Positions 1 to 16,700 of a DNA stretch of 64,000 nucleotides are shown here, piece by piece. The DNA comes from Liolophura sinensis (Eukaryota; Mollusca; Polyplacophora; Chitonida; Chitonidae). Where the stretch lies: the NCBI RefSeq assembly GCF_032854445.1, contig NC_088295.1, forward strand, positions 18,029,385 to 18,093,384. Direction: 5' to 3'. How positions within the stretch are numbered: position 1 is the first letter of the stretch; every line of letters starts with the position of its first letter. The position numbers and the translations under genes were made by a program. A model generated the notes under the pieces. It saw only the letters and a program-made list of their open reading frames with translations. It was not told where the DNA came from and ran no database searches.

Positions 1-5070
<5,070 letters not shown>

Positions 5071-5833
5071 CACAGCCACTCCCACCTCTGAGAGGATGTA
5101 TACCTTACCAGCGTTAAGTGTTATTGGGGGTGTCATCCAGCCCTAACTTCTGACGCCAGTTATCGCCTGTCCTGCTTAGGCTTGGTGCAAGCTTACCATG
5201 AGGGAATAGGCTAGATTATTGGCAGATTCTCATACAGATGGCAGGTCAGGTTTATATGCGTAGGCATTCAACAGATCAGATCGTGTGAAGACATTTGGGG
5301 GAAATAGGTTGTTGGAAGGGTAAACTTCGTACAGTTCTTCACAGTATGTCTTGGCAGTGAAGTAATATCATACTGCCCCAAGTGTATGAATGACAAACTA
5401 TGTAAGGATCTTGTACACAGTTAGGTAATTACTACCATTTTCTGCAATGAAAAGTACTAATATATTGCTTTAGAAAATATTTACCAAATGTAGACCCGTA
5501 AACCCAAATGAGGAGGAAGACTATTAGCTCTGTGAAAGAAGTTTTCACTACATCAATATTGTATTTGTTGACATGAACCAGAAGGCTGGCTGTATTGTAA
5601 AGTTTGGCGCATGGATTTGTCATAGGAAAACCTGGGTATCTCTTTAAATATATCTCTTCACCTAGAGTAGATAATCTTTAAGGTGTTTTAGCTGTGCCAA
5701 ATTCTCACTTTTACACTAAGCGGTCTTGTATAGTTGTATGATAGTCGACAAAGCAGTGATGTGCACTGTTGATTCAGTGAAGGGAATTTTATGCTCAACA
5801 GGTTGATACATGTATAGTGTTTATCTTAATAAA
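5071..5833 (+). other. USP7 3' UTR with likely poly(A) signal
   Basis: This is non-coding sequence after the USP7 stop. A canonical AATAAA lies at 5828-5833, about 760 nt past the stop, and is the first convincing poly(A) signal. A second AATAAA near 7682 could serve a longer transcript. The end of the transcript is inferred. Confidence 0.5.
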
Positions 5834-7748
5834 ACCTGATTCTTTGTAGCCATCTGGAATCCTCTGCATTGTGTTCAGGGTGTCTGTTGACTGAGTTGGC
5901 CATGGCTTTTCACTATTGTGTTCGCACTGTTTTAAAGTTCAAATGTTTGCTGTGTGCTTTGATCAAGACGCAGGAAGTTGTCTATTGTTCTTCATGACTG
6001 TGATACACATAGATTCGCATATCTGTGGAGCTCCCCTCTACCCATATGAGTATAGTGCATGTATGTCCTGATTCAGTAGCAAATGAAGTACTCCCAGCTC
6101 AGCAGAAGAGTTGGAATTCTTCAGTGATCACAGACACAGAGATATCCTCTGTGTCGTAAGATCACATTGTTTTTTCAAAAGGGTTTTTAACGTGTTACAG
6201 CATGTGCATGATATGAACCGTTGTATAAAACAAACTGAAATTAATCAGAATTCCACTGAATAATTTTCAGAACAAAGCGAATGAATCAGTGAGTGACCAG
6301 AGGCATAATGGTTATGGTGTTTCCCTGTGAATAATAACTTTGGTGTAAGCAAGCTGGCATGGTGTTGATGAAACAGTGGAAGAATTAAGCTCAGTTAATG
6401 CCTAGAATCTAAGCACTTGATGTATTGGTGTTATCTGATCAAGTATGCATAAATGAAATCAAGTTCTGCACTGGCATATTTTTACCACTAACATTAGAAC
6501 CTAGCGATATCTAATGTCATGTAAGCTAGGGGAGTTACAATTACTTCATTGTATGTGGTATGTATTTTATTTAGACGTTCTCCCACTATACTTCAGTAGG
6601 TCCAGCGTTAACACTGCATATAGAAAGTGCTGTTTATGGGCTCTTTGGTGTGTCTGTATTCTTAAGGGCATCCGCAAAGAAAATCAGACTGTTTTTCTGA
6701 TTATCGGTAACTGTTTATCAGTGATTTTCCAATTTATATACAAACATGAGACTGACATACTGATTGTAGACAAAACGTGACGTAAGGCACAGAATTTATT
6801 CTTCAATGCTGTGGCTGAAAAGATAAATTCTGCAGCAGTGATCTCACCATGGACAGTTTATTATTAATGGTAAAAAGATCGATTTCTGTGTTAAAAACTT
6901 CATTGATTTCTTTTTACTCTTGATTTGGTAAACTAGAACATGTACATATATACAAGTGTATAGCCACCTGCTTGACCTTGTTATTATGTATCATCTTATT
7001 TATTTCGTCCTATTTTAAATGGAACTTTTCATTCCATCCATCCATGCCATTTTGTTAGCCGCTATAGTGACATTCTTTGCAGGTGTTGTAATATATGACT
7101 GTCACCTTTTTTGCCTATCATCTTTGTTGTTGACCATGCACAGTAAATTCCTCAACTTTGTTTCAGAGCAGTTTACATTACCAGAACTTCAATTACATGT
7201 AGTAGTAGCCAGTTCCACTATGTTAACCGTGTTAACCGTATGTTAACTCAGACCATTTGAAGAGCCAGGTAATTTGTACATAGCAGTCTCTCTTGGTTGT
7301 GTTCTTCATGTTTTATAAATTACTTGGATGTATAAGCTGAGCTGATTTTGCTGCAAGCTTTTACATAAATATCCTACGAGTCTGTATAAAGTTGTCCAAA
7401 GCAGAACTGTCCCACTGGTAAAGGAGCTCACTGTAAATTTATGTTATCTGTTCCTCTTTTTACTGGAATTAAAATGTATCAAACTACGCCCACTGCAAGT
7501 ACCTTGTACATTGTGTACTTTGTAACCTTCTCTTTTCTTCAGTTTGTTTTCTGCCACTTGTTCCACATGTTGTTGTTGCCAAGTTTTACAGGTGATGTTA
7601 CGGGCGGATTGTGACGTTAGCTAGTAGTAAACTGTACATCAGACGTCATTATTCCTCTTATGCATTGTGTGATGCTAATGACAATAAAACAGGTATCCAC
7701 ATGACAATATTGTGTTGCTTGAGTCATGTCCCTCCTTCGTGTGTTACT
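5834..7748. other. Intergenic stretch, no gene seen
   Basis: The sequence is AT-rich. Short open frames (6514-6780 and 7019-7246, +) show no recognisable domain, no splice-supported continuation and no family match. No tandem array was seen. Confidence 0.5.
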
Positions 7749-8178
7749 GGCCCGGATAGCACAGTTGGTAGAGCGCTCGCTTTGCGAGCGGTAGGTCTGG
7801 GATCAATCCAGGGTCGAGTCACACCTAAAACTTTAAAAGAGGAAGTTGAAATTTCCTCGCTTGGTGTTCAACATCAAGGGGATAGTGCAACAACTGGTTG
7901 ACCTGTATGAGTATAATGGCTCGGGCAGGTCGACTTACTTACCTTCAGTAAGTCGTCTCAGTGAAGCAGCACTAGATGAAAGAGCGATGGAAATCAGCCC
8001 TGCAACAAGGAGGCACGTCACATGACTGAAAAATTGTTGGGCACGACGTTAAACCCCAGGCACTCACTCCTTCGTGTGTTTCCTCCGGGCTCTGCTTGGT
8101 TTCCTCCCACCATATTGCCGGGCGCCGTCCTATAAGTGAAATATTCTTGAGTACGGTGTAAAACACAGATCAAACAAA
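7749..8178 (+). mobile_element. SINE-A copy joined to a SINE-B 3' half
   Basis: SINE-A starts at 7749 with a tRNA-like head: box A-like TAGCACAGTTGGTAGAGCG and box B-like GGGATCAATCC. Its body matches the inverted copy at 50105-50476 along its length, and it ends near 8070 with ACGACGTTAAACCCC and CACTCACTCC. From about 8075 the sequence becomes the 3' half of SINE-B: TTTCCTCCCACCATATTGCC, then GTGAAATATTCTTGAGTACG, ending near 8178. This could be two adjacent or nested insertions, or a chimeric element. Confidence 0.8.
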
Positions 8179-9211
8179 GAAGTTATGATGTGAACATTGT
8201 AAAATTCGTCCCAGACCTCACCGCTCTGTTTTGTGTATGTTAATTAATCATATGTTTGATGGAACAGCCAGTCTCTAAAATGGCTTATGTACAAGAGATA
8301 AGGAATTTGTTCATATTTAATACTTCCTTACGCTTCTATTGCATACATGGACTTACGCTGTATGCCTCAAAGTTCAGTTGAATAACAGGTGAGGTGAGCG
8401 GTTCAGAATGGTCTCCCACATAAACCTGAGACAATAGTTTATCAGAGTAAAGCATGTTGTCTTTGTACTAGAAATGAGAACATTGTATCCAAATAAAACT
8501 TCATGACCCTATCTGGCATGCAGAAAGTAGGTAGAAAATGATGAGGCTAATATAAAGTAGACACACAGACAGGTCTATGAATCAAGAACAAGTAGGTCTG
8601 CACATAACACCATTTGTCCTGTCTCCCCGTTTTCAGAGGCATTACTTGCAATAATTAGTGCTTCTAGTGTAGTTTAGGTGGGCTAACATGGAGTTCACTG
8701 GAGATCATTTTCCACCCAATAATATGGTATGTAGGGGCCTACACATTGAGCTTAATTGTGCTTTGGGTGAGAGGTTGGACATTATATGGACACTTCTTTT
8801 TTCACATGAATATGCCAAAGGCTTGTGGTTTACACTGAGCACGGTTTCCCCACCCGTGGAAATGACTGCTGTCATAAAGTGAAATAGTAGGTCTACTGAT
8901 TTTAACGCTACCAGTTAACATTAATCAGTTGGTAATGGTTTGCTGTTATTTATTCCTATGACAATCTATTAGAGAGAAGCCAAAATATACAACAAAACCT
9001 CATGTGGTCTCCATATATATACCTGACAAAAGACACTCTTGTTCATGTAGTAAATGTAGGGAAATTGACCATCTGGGTACAGTGGCAACGACAGAAAGGC
9101 GCAAAACATCATGAACTATCACCTCTGTAATGTATTTCCATCTAATATTAAAACTGCACATGCAAGACAATTACATCAGTAGCCTGCACTTAAAGCCATA
9201 AATTGTAGTCG
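8179..9211. other. Intergenic stretch, no gene seen
   Basis: This is unique-looking AT-rich DNA. The only open frame of note (8688-8882, 64 residues, +) has no family resemblance. Confidence 0.45.
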
Positions 9212-9360
9212 TCACAGTGAAGCAGCACTAGATAAAAGAGCTGGGGAAATCCGTCCTGCAACAATGAGGCACATTACATGCACTCTGAGGATTCCTTCGT
9301 CGTCATATAACTAAAAAATTGTGAAGTACGACGTTAAACCCCAAGAACTCACTCACTCCA
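9212..9360 (+). mobile_element. SINE-A, 5'-truncated copy
   Basis: The segment matches the 3' half of the full SINE-A copies: CAGTGAAGCAGCACTAGAT, ATCCGTCCTGCAACAA, TTCCTTCGTCGTCATAT and the end TACGACGTTAAACCCCAAG with ACTCACTCACTC. The tRNA-like head is absent. Confidence 0.75.
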
Positions 9361-9542
9361 GCTAAAGTAAAATTTCGCGTACATAACAACTGGAGTTGAA
9401 GCATGGACACAGATATATATGCCTACAGACAATTAACAGACAAACCCATGATACCATGATAATACAATTCACCTGCCTAACATTTTCGGCTATAGCTTCT
9501 GTGGATGAGTAGGCTATTTCTGTATGGTCAACTCCAGTTTTG

Positions 9543-9547
<5 letters not shown>

Positions 9548-9601
<54 letters not shown>

Positions 9602-9643
9602 CGGTATATCAAAAAAAAAAAAAAAAGCCAAAAAAAAAACTTT
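9548..9643. repeat. (TA)n microsatellite followed by A-rich run
   Basis: About 25 TA dinucleotides run to about 9598. They are followed by ACCGGTATATC and two A runs. The reverse-strand open frame across it is an artefact of the repeat. Confidence 0.9.
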
Positions 9644-9662
9644 TCAGTGAAAGTTCATCCTT

Positions 9663-10037
9663 TTGACTAGCAGTACCCCATACATGACACTTGGATCTGA
9701 CGTTCAAGAAGAAGAAACTAAAATATGGAGTAAGGTTCATCAAACAGACAACGAAAACTATGCCTCAAACTACTTTCATTTACATTTCTACATTTTTTTG
9801 AAGAGTGTTACAGGCAATGAAACGTATGGATTGTGGTGGGCTTTATTGGCCATAGTGACGATGTTTAAGAATGACTGTACACCGTATTTTCCGGTTGTTC
9901 ACCCTAAGAGAGAAATGTTTGAGAACATGATTTCAGTAATCTTCTACCCTTGGGTGAAAAGAGTTATTCGAACAGTCAGTGCCGTGTTTAGAGTTGCGGA
10001 AAACTCCTTGACGCCAGAGTTCATAAAACACCGGTAG
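9663..10037 (+). CDS. Unrecognised 124-residue open frame
   Basis: I do not recognise this frame. It starts at an ATG just after an A-rich run and ends at a TAG about 670 bases before the BAIAP2 start. The composition is not repetitive and is balanced, with a hydrophobic aromatic patch (YGLWWALLAIVTMF, about residues 56-69) and a basic C-terminus. There is no obvious signal peptide or domain. Among the frames not explained by repeats, by a known exon or by the LINE it is one of the longest. It could be chance, a 5' exon of a lineage-specific gene, or a retroelement remnant. Confidence 0.2.
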   Translation: MTSSTPYMTLGSDVQEEETKIWSKVHQTDNENYASNYFHLHFYIFLKSVTGNETYGLWWALLAIVTMFKNDCTPYFPVVHPKREMFENMISVIFYPWVKRVIRTVSAVFRVAENSLTPEFIKHR

Positions 10038-10230
10038 TATATGTTACATATTAAAAGTTCACCTTGGAATTTTAATTGAACGTTTTAATTTCTCTCTTCA
10101 CAAAAATAAAAGAAAATAAATGAAATTATTTTAATGCATAGTTTTAAGTGCCTACTTTGATTTTAAGTGGTGATTTAACTTAAATTCAAATGTTGAAATA
10201 ATCATCAAGCAGTCCTCTCTTTCTGCATGC

Positions 10231-10308
10231 ACCATAATGCTGGCCACCGTCGTATAAGTGAAATATTCTTGAGTACGGCGTAAAACACCAATCAAATAAA
10301 TAAATAAA
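10231..10308 (+). mobile_element. SINE-B tail fragment
   Basis: The fragment runs from CCATAATGCTGGCCACCGTC through GTGAAATATTCTTGAGTACG to CAAATAAATAAATAAAT. It is a short 3' end only, about 400 bases upstream of BAIAP2 exon 1. Confidence 0.8.
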
Positions 10309-10706
10309 TCTTTCTGCATGCTGAGTATACTTTATACAAACCGTGCTTAATTTTATTAAAATGTAAAGCCAGTCAGTATTTGTGCTCTACGTATACACAT
10401 CATATCAATGATTCTAAACAGCAGATATATTATAGTTAATAACGAAAAAATTGAAGCAAGTCTTGCGTTTATTCATTTGGGTTCATTAGCTCAGTCAAGC
10501 GTGCACACGGAAAACACACATGCACTAAACATGTTTACACTTTTCCCGCCATAGCCAGAGAAGTCATTTGTGTTTGGAGGAAGGAAAGGGTATGGGTGAC
10601 CCTTGACCCCATGACGTTCATATGGAACTAGGGAGGGAGGTACATTACAGGTGCGAAAAAGTGCGGTGGGATTGCTGTCAAACGTCTTTTTCATTCTACC
10701 GCAAGC

Positions 10707-13700
10707 ATGAGGGGTAGCGAGGATTTACACAAACTGACCGATTCAATATACAAGGTAAGTGGACGCCAGTAGAATAACTGTGACAGATGACCAACAGGTT
10801 GGTGTTTGGCTGAGCTCCGTGGAGCTGCCCTGGCTGAATTTCCCGTCACTGTGGAGGATAGATGGGTGTGTACAGGTAAACAATACGTAGAGTAGATTGT
10901 CACTGACAGGCGCATGAGTCGAGTGTAAGGCCGACCCGACCTCTCTGCCATTGTGGCAATCATTCATAATAGCGTCTCCCCCAGCCTAGTATCATGGACA
11001 TTCGAACGAATGAATGTTTCTCAGTGCCGGTTTAAATTTAAAATTGTGCGAAAATACTACATAATAATGCTGTGCTTTAAATCATACATGTATTGATTTA
11101 ATAAACCAGATCCAGTCACATAAGCGATAGGGCGTGTACATTTCATGTTGAAGTTATATATTTTGTTTTTACCACCCCAAATTCTGCTTGTATGTGTATA
11201 GGCGGTACATATGTTTTGTTAGTTTTCGTTTTTTCGTTAGGCTTGCCATGTACCAGTTGGCCTACCTAACTGCATGATGCATACGCATATAGGTGTAGGT
11301 ATAGCATCTAGGTATATGCTATGCACTCAGGAATGTAGTTTTCCACTGCAATAGGTAAACACATTTAGTAAAGCCGTTGTTTGTTATTAATTTGCATATG
11401 TTTACGTGACGGCATATTGGGATGGGCATCCAAAGCAACAGATATGTATTGTGCAAAATAATTTTAAGTGACTAGTATAGGCCAAAATTATATCATCATA
11501 TTTGTTTAAATAAAAACAATGACAGGATTTGAACCAAGGAGCTGTGTTCAACATGAATTCAAGTCATCATCAGTCATAAACATAATAAAAATTATATGAG
11601 CCATAGACCTACATGTTACATGCATGGTTTTTAAATCAACTGCAATTCACGAAAGCTACAAAATCACAAATAATGTATAAAATTTGTAAGTATTTAATGG
11701 GCATGTAATTTAACAGAATAGTCTAAATTATTATTAATGTCTAACTCTTCAGTGAGCAGGAACAGGTTTTAATTAGCCAAAGAAGTATTTATAATTTTAT
11801 TTTATAAATAAAAAATATCCCGAGCATCAGTTAAGATTGATGTATTATGGGATGTTCATATGCATATACTTGCTTTTGTTTCACTTGCAGGATAGAGAAT
11901 AGCAACTGTTATCCTCTGACCATAATGCTGGCTGCACTCTTATATGTGAAATATTCTTGAGTTCGGAGTAAAACACCAATCAAATAAATAAATAAATAAA
12001 TAGCAACTGTTATGTTTTGATCAAATAAGTGAAGAGGTTTGTCTGCCTGTGGTTCAAGTTGGAAAAATTTGGAAAAATAACCTTTATTTATTTGCCCAGA
12101 TTTCATCTCTCCTATTTCTTTTTCTTGTTGTGGAGGTAGCACCATCTAAAATTCCACCCATATAACAGTTTAAATTGGTAGGGCCTTACTGATTATATGG
12201 ATGGATAACATCGATATTCTACTGCCAGTAGTGCATAAATCCATCTGAATGTCCCAAAAAACATTGATTTCGTAGAAACAATGAAGTATATTACTGGTAA
12301 ATTGATTTTGTGTCACATGACCATATCAGTGTGGATGTCCCAAAGTGTTTTTGAAAAGGGTCAAGTTTTATTCATGTACATTTATAAAAATTTAACATCT
12401 TTCACTAAAGTACATCTGTTTGTTTTCCCTGCTGACATAATTTTACTTGTCAAAGTGTTGCTTGTACCTCTTAGTAAAATGTCATGAAGTGCACAGGACT
12501 GTCACTGTGCTGAGGGGAAAAAAGGATTTGTTTAATGTCAGCTTTACAGTGGGCCGGTTGTCTGCAAGAGTCAAGTACACCCATAGACAGAAGATCTCCT
12601 ACAGCATTTAATTGTTGATTTTTAAGGTGATCAATAGCCCTAGAGGAAAGATGGGCCTTGGAGAGAGAAGCCCTTGCAATGAAGTTTGTGGCTTGTGTAC
12701 ACTTTAATAGCACAAGTCTTAATATAGAAAGTCCAAGAGGGTGTAGATGTGGTCTTTGGCGGAGAGATTGTTTGTCGTTGGCCTCCTCTCATATCAAAGG
12801 TGTTACATCACTGAGGCTTTACAACAGTGCTGGGACAATCCCAATTGTGTCTTGTCAGAAAGGTGAAGACTGACCTAGATAAGCTCCTCCTGTCAGCTCC
12901 TCATCTAGACCAAGGAATTCCTCTCCCAGTAACAGCAAACAAACTGGATTGTTGACAGGAGAGACTGGTCCACAAGCCTTTTTTACCAACTCTAACTGGG
13001 TCACTGAAATGTGTGGATGAAGACAATGCTATGTGAAATATGGCGAGGTGGCCTGGAGCCGGTTGATGTCTGTGTCAATTGATTGTTAATATGCAGCCAG
13101 GCCACCTGGGGCTTATCAGCTGTTCATTGCTACACTTAGAGCGGACATATGATTGACAGCTGCAGCATCAGGAAATGTTGATTTCACAATTGACTACCCA
13201 GAAAACTGAAACTATGAGCAACAGACAAGCTATTAATGTATACCTTACAGGTTTATTTGCATGTAATTTACTGCAGCTTGAGGTTGTTTCAAAATTATGA
13301 CCAATGAATGCTTATCCTTTGATGAATTGGATTTGAATTAATTACATGTACATTGGATTTACCAGACAATCCTATATGTCTGAGGTTCAGACTGCACAGC
13401 CATGTGATAATTAGTGTATATTAATTAACCTGGCTTGTAACGTGTCTACTTATGTATTTGTAGCACCTGACAGAAAGCTTCAACCCAGGTGTGCGGAACC
13501 TTATAGTCTGTGGCAGAGCATATCACAAAGCCTTGACAGGTAAAATGTCAGCTCGAAACCTGATCACCCTAAGATAGACTGTTGACACTTCAGTGACCAG
13601 ATTACATCCTGACTACCAGATTACACCCATACCACCGATTACACCCAAACTGCCAGATTACATCCTCACTACCAGATTACACCCACACCACCGTATTACA

Positions 13701-16700
13701 TCCAAACTGCCAGATTACATCCTCACTACCAGATTACACCCACACCACCGTATTATATCCAAACTGCCAGATTACACCCACACCACCGTATTACATCCAA
13801 ACTGCCAGATTACATCCTCACTACCAGATTACACCCACACCACCGTATTATATCCAAACTGCCAGATTACACCCACACCACCATATTACATCCAAACTGC
13901 CAGATTACATCCTCACTACCAGATTACACCACCACTACCAGATTACACCCAAATAGACTCATTTATAGACTCATTATGGCCTAATGGCTAGAGAGTACGC
14001 CTCAAAGTCTGAATACTGGGATCAAACCTGTGTCAGGTCATAACAGACTTTAAAGAATAGTACGTGTTGCTGCCTTGCTGGGTGCTCACCACTAAGAGGT
14101 TAGAGCAAGGAAACAGGACTGGTTGATCCAGTGCCTATAATGTGACTGGGTGGGGTGTCATGCCTGGCGTTTACAGCACAATTCTTCAGTGGCGGTCGCC
14201 CTGCCACAAGAAGACACAGTATATGTACACACACCTAATGACTCCTTGTCATCATATGACTAAATTTTTTTTTAAAAAGTAAGATGATAAACCCCAAGCA
14301 TATGTATATACAGTTTGCTCTCAGTCCAACAGATTACACCTGCATTACCAGACTGCTTCTGCATTACCAAATTACACCCAGACTACCAGATTACACCCAC
14401 ACTACAAGATTGTCTTCAGTTTACCAGATTACACCCATACTACAAGATTACCCTCAGTCTACCAGACTACACCCACATTACGAGAGTATACCCACATTAC
14501 CAGATTATACACACTCTACCAGACTACACCCACATTACCAGAGTATACCCACATTACCAGATTTCACACACTCTACCAGACTACACCCACATTACCAGAC
14601 TATACCCACATTATCAGACTTCACACACTCTACCAGACTACACCTACATTACCAGACTATACCCACATTATCAGACTTCACACACTCTACCAGACTACAC
14701 CCACATTACCAGACTATACCCACATTACTAGATCACACTTTACTAGTTTCTTAAATGATGTTGGGTATCTCCATATTTCAACTACATATACTAACTTAAG
14801 GGATCTCAAAATTTCAAATTAAAGTGGATTAAATGAATTAAATTCAGCACTGACTTCCATAAAATTAACTTCTAAAATGTGGGTTTTTTTAACTTATTAA
14901 TTTTCTGTTACATCACAGTAGTTACTTTATAGTACATAAATAATAAAGTTTGATATCGTCATAGAAAATGTAAACCTTTCCTTCACTTTTCCCTAATGTG
15001 GAGCTGTTATATTTGTAGGGGCATCTGTCATGGCCAAATCGTACATAGATGCTATATCTAAACTAGGCCACAACTGTCGGGCAAACTGTAAAGGAGCTAC
15101 AAGAGAACTAGGTGAGTAAATTATCTCCTGCCATTAGTGCGTTGTTAAACCAGGTCTGTTCTGCTTTATATCCTTTCAGTGCTGTACAGTGAACAGTAGC
15201 TTGCCTCATGGTATAAAAATTCTGATGTTTATTGACTGGGTTATAAACAACCAGAAGCTGTGGTGTGTGGCCCATGTATTACGGTTAGCCTTAATTTAGA
15301 TTTATGTATTTACTTGATAGATGTTTTGCGGTGTAGTCAGATTTTTTATACAGTGAAGTTCAGGCAGATTATGTTATGGGTGTCGCAGTTTTATCTGCCC
15401 GTCCGTCTGTATCTTTGTCCGTCCTAGGGATTGTGTACATGCACATCATTAGTATCAGTTTCATGTGATATGTCATGACAGACATTTGTCCATTTCCATA
15501 GTTTCTGTGGTAATCGGTTTGCCAATTGCCCCTTACACGTAATATATAAATAGATAAGATTCACTAGTTGTTTTTCGTGTGCTGTTTTAATTTTTTATGG
15601 ATACATCGCTACAAAGGTGATGGTGTTTCATAGCTGTACAGAATTGCCATGGCAACCAGATTGCCAATTTATCTGTATAGTAAATAAATACGGCAAATAT
15701 TGAGTTCACCTGACATGCCTGAACTCGTTTTACTCATATGATGGTGGGGCCATGACTTAGTGGTTAGCGCAACACAGTGACCCAGGAGCCTCTCACAAAT
15801 GTGATGGCCGTGAGTCTAACTCATACTGACCTCCTCTCCTGTCAAATGTTGCAAGGTCTGGCATCAATCTGCGGATGATCATGATTTTTGCCTGGGCTCT
15901 GTCTGCCCGGTTTTCTCCCGTCATAATGCTGTTAGCCGTCATATAAGTGAAGTATTCTTAAAACTCTAATCAAATAAGTAAGTAAATGAATATGACGCTG
16001 TTGTTGGTTTCTGAGTGGTTGAAATGGAAGTAAAGCATCTCCATTAGCCCGGTACCTAACAGATGTCTTGACTTAGCTGTGTCTAAAGCAGCAACAGCTA
16101 GGTTCAAATCTGTGATTTCATTGGTCAAGTGCCTGAGGTAAGCCAGGTACGTGGATATTTAGACAAGGAAGTTGATGTATGACCCCCCAACAGATAACCT
16201 AATTGGTGTGTCAGCTGCCGGTATTCTCCCCACTCTACTGTCTGTCACACTCAAATGTCATGTCTTAAATTTTTTTTAAAATAAATTATCCATTTGTTAA
16301 AATTTATTTGTGCCTTTAATTTAATTTTTGTATCATATGACACAAGAGAGGCTTTTTATCTTCAGATTTAAATCGTTTTGCTGCAGAAATTGTCTGTCAT
16401 TTTATGTACTTTTTTTATGCCTTCCTGGGTCTGTAAGTGGAGACATATGATATGCTGAAAATGTTACCTTAACTTTTGTAGTTTTCAGCAAATGAATCCT
16501 TTGATCGCATATTTGGTCTCAGCATAAATGTACACTCCTTTCTAGAATACATCTGATCTAGTATTATTTATTTGGTATGGAGTAAGGCACGTGTCATGTG
16601 ACATTTCCCTGGCTTCTTATGTCAATTAAACTGACGTCAGTCACATGAATAACATACCCTTGAGTACATATGTAACATAAGACCAGTCACACTTTATCCT

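Larger units (their letters stand above)
10755..13463. other. BAIAP2 intron 1, non-coding
   Basis: No exon or RNA gene was seen. It holds a SINE-B tail (11921-12003) and a less AT-rich unique stretch at about 12540-13190 (separate entry). Confidence 0.6.

Noticed and set aside
7749-7822. tRNA gene-like sequence with A and B boxes
   Set aside because: It is followed by a SINE body and tail, and the same head recurs at 50476-50400 in a full SINE. The cloverleaf is not intact.
13593-14754. Long forward frames (132-156 codons) rich in YQITP/DYTH repeats
   Set aside because: They follow from a 57-bp repeat period without stops. They lie in BAIAP2 intron 2, have no splice support, and overlap in several frames.
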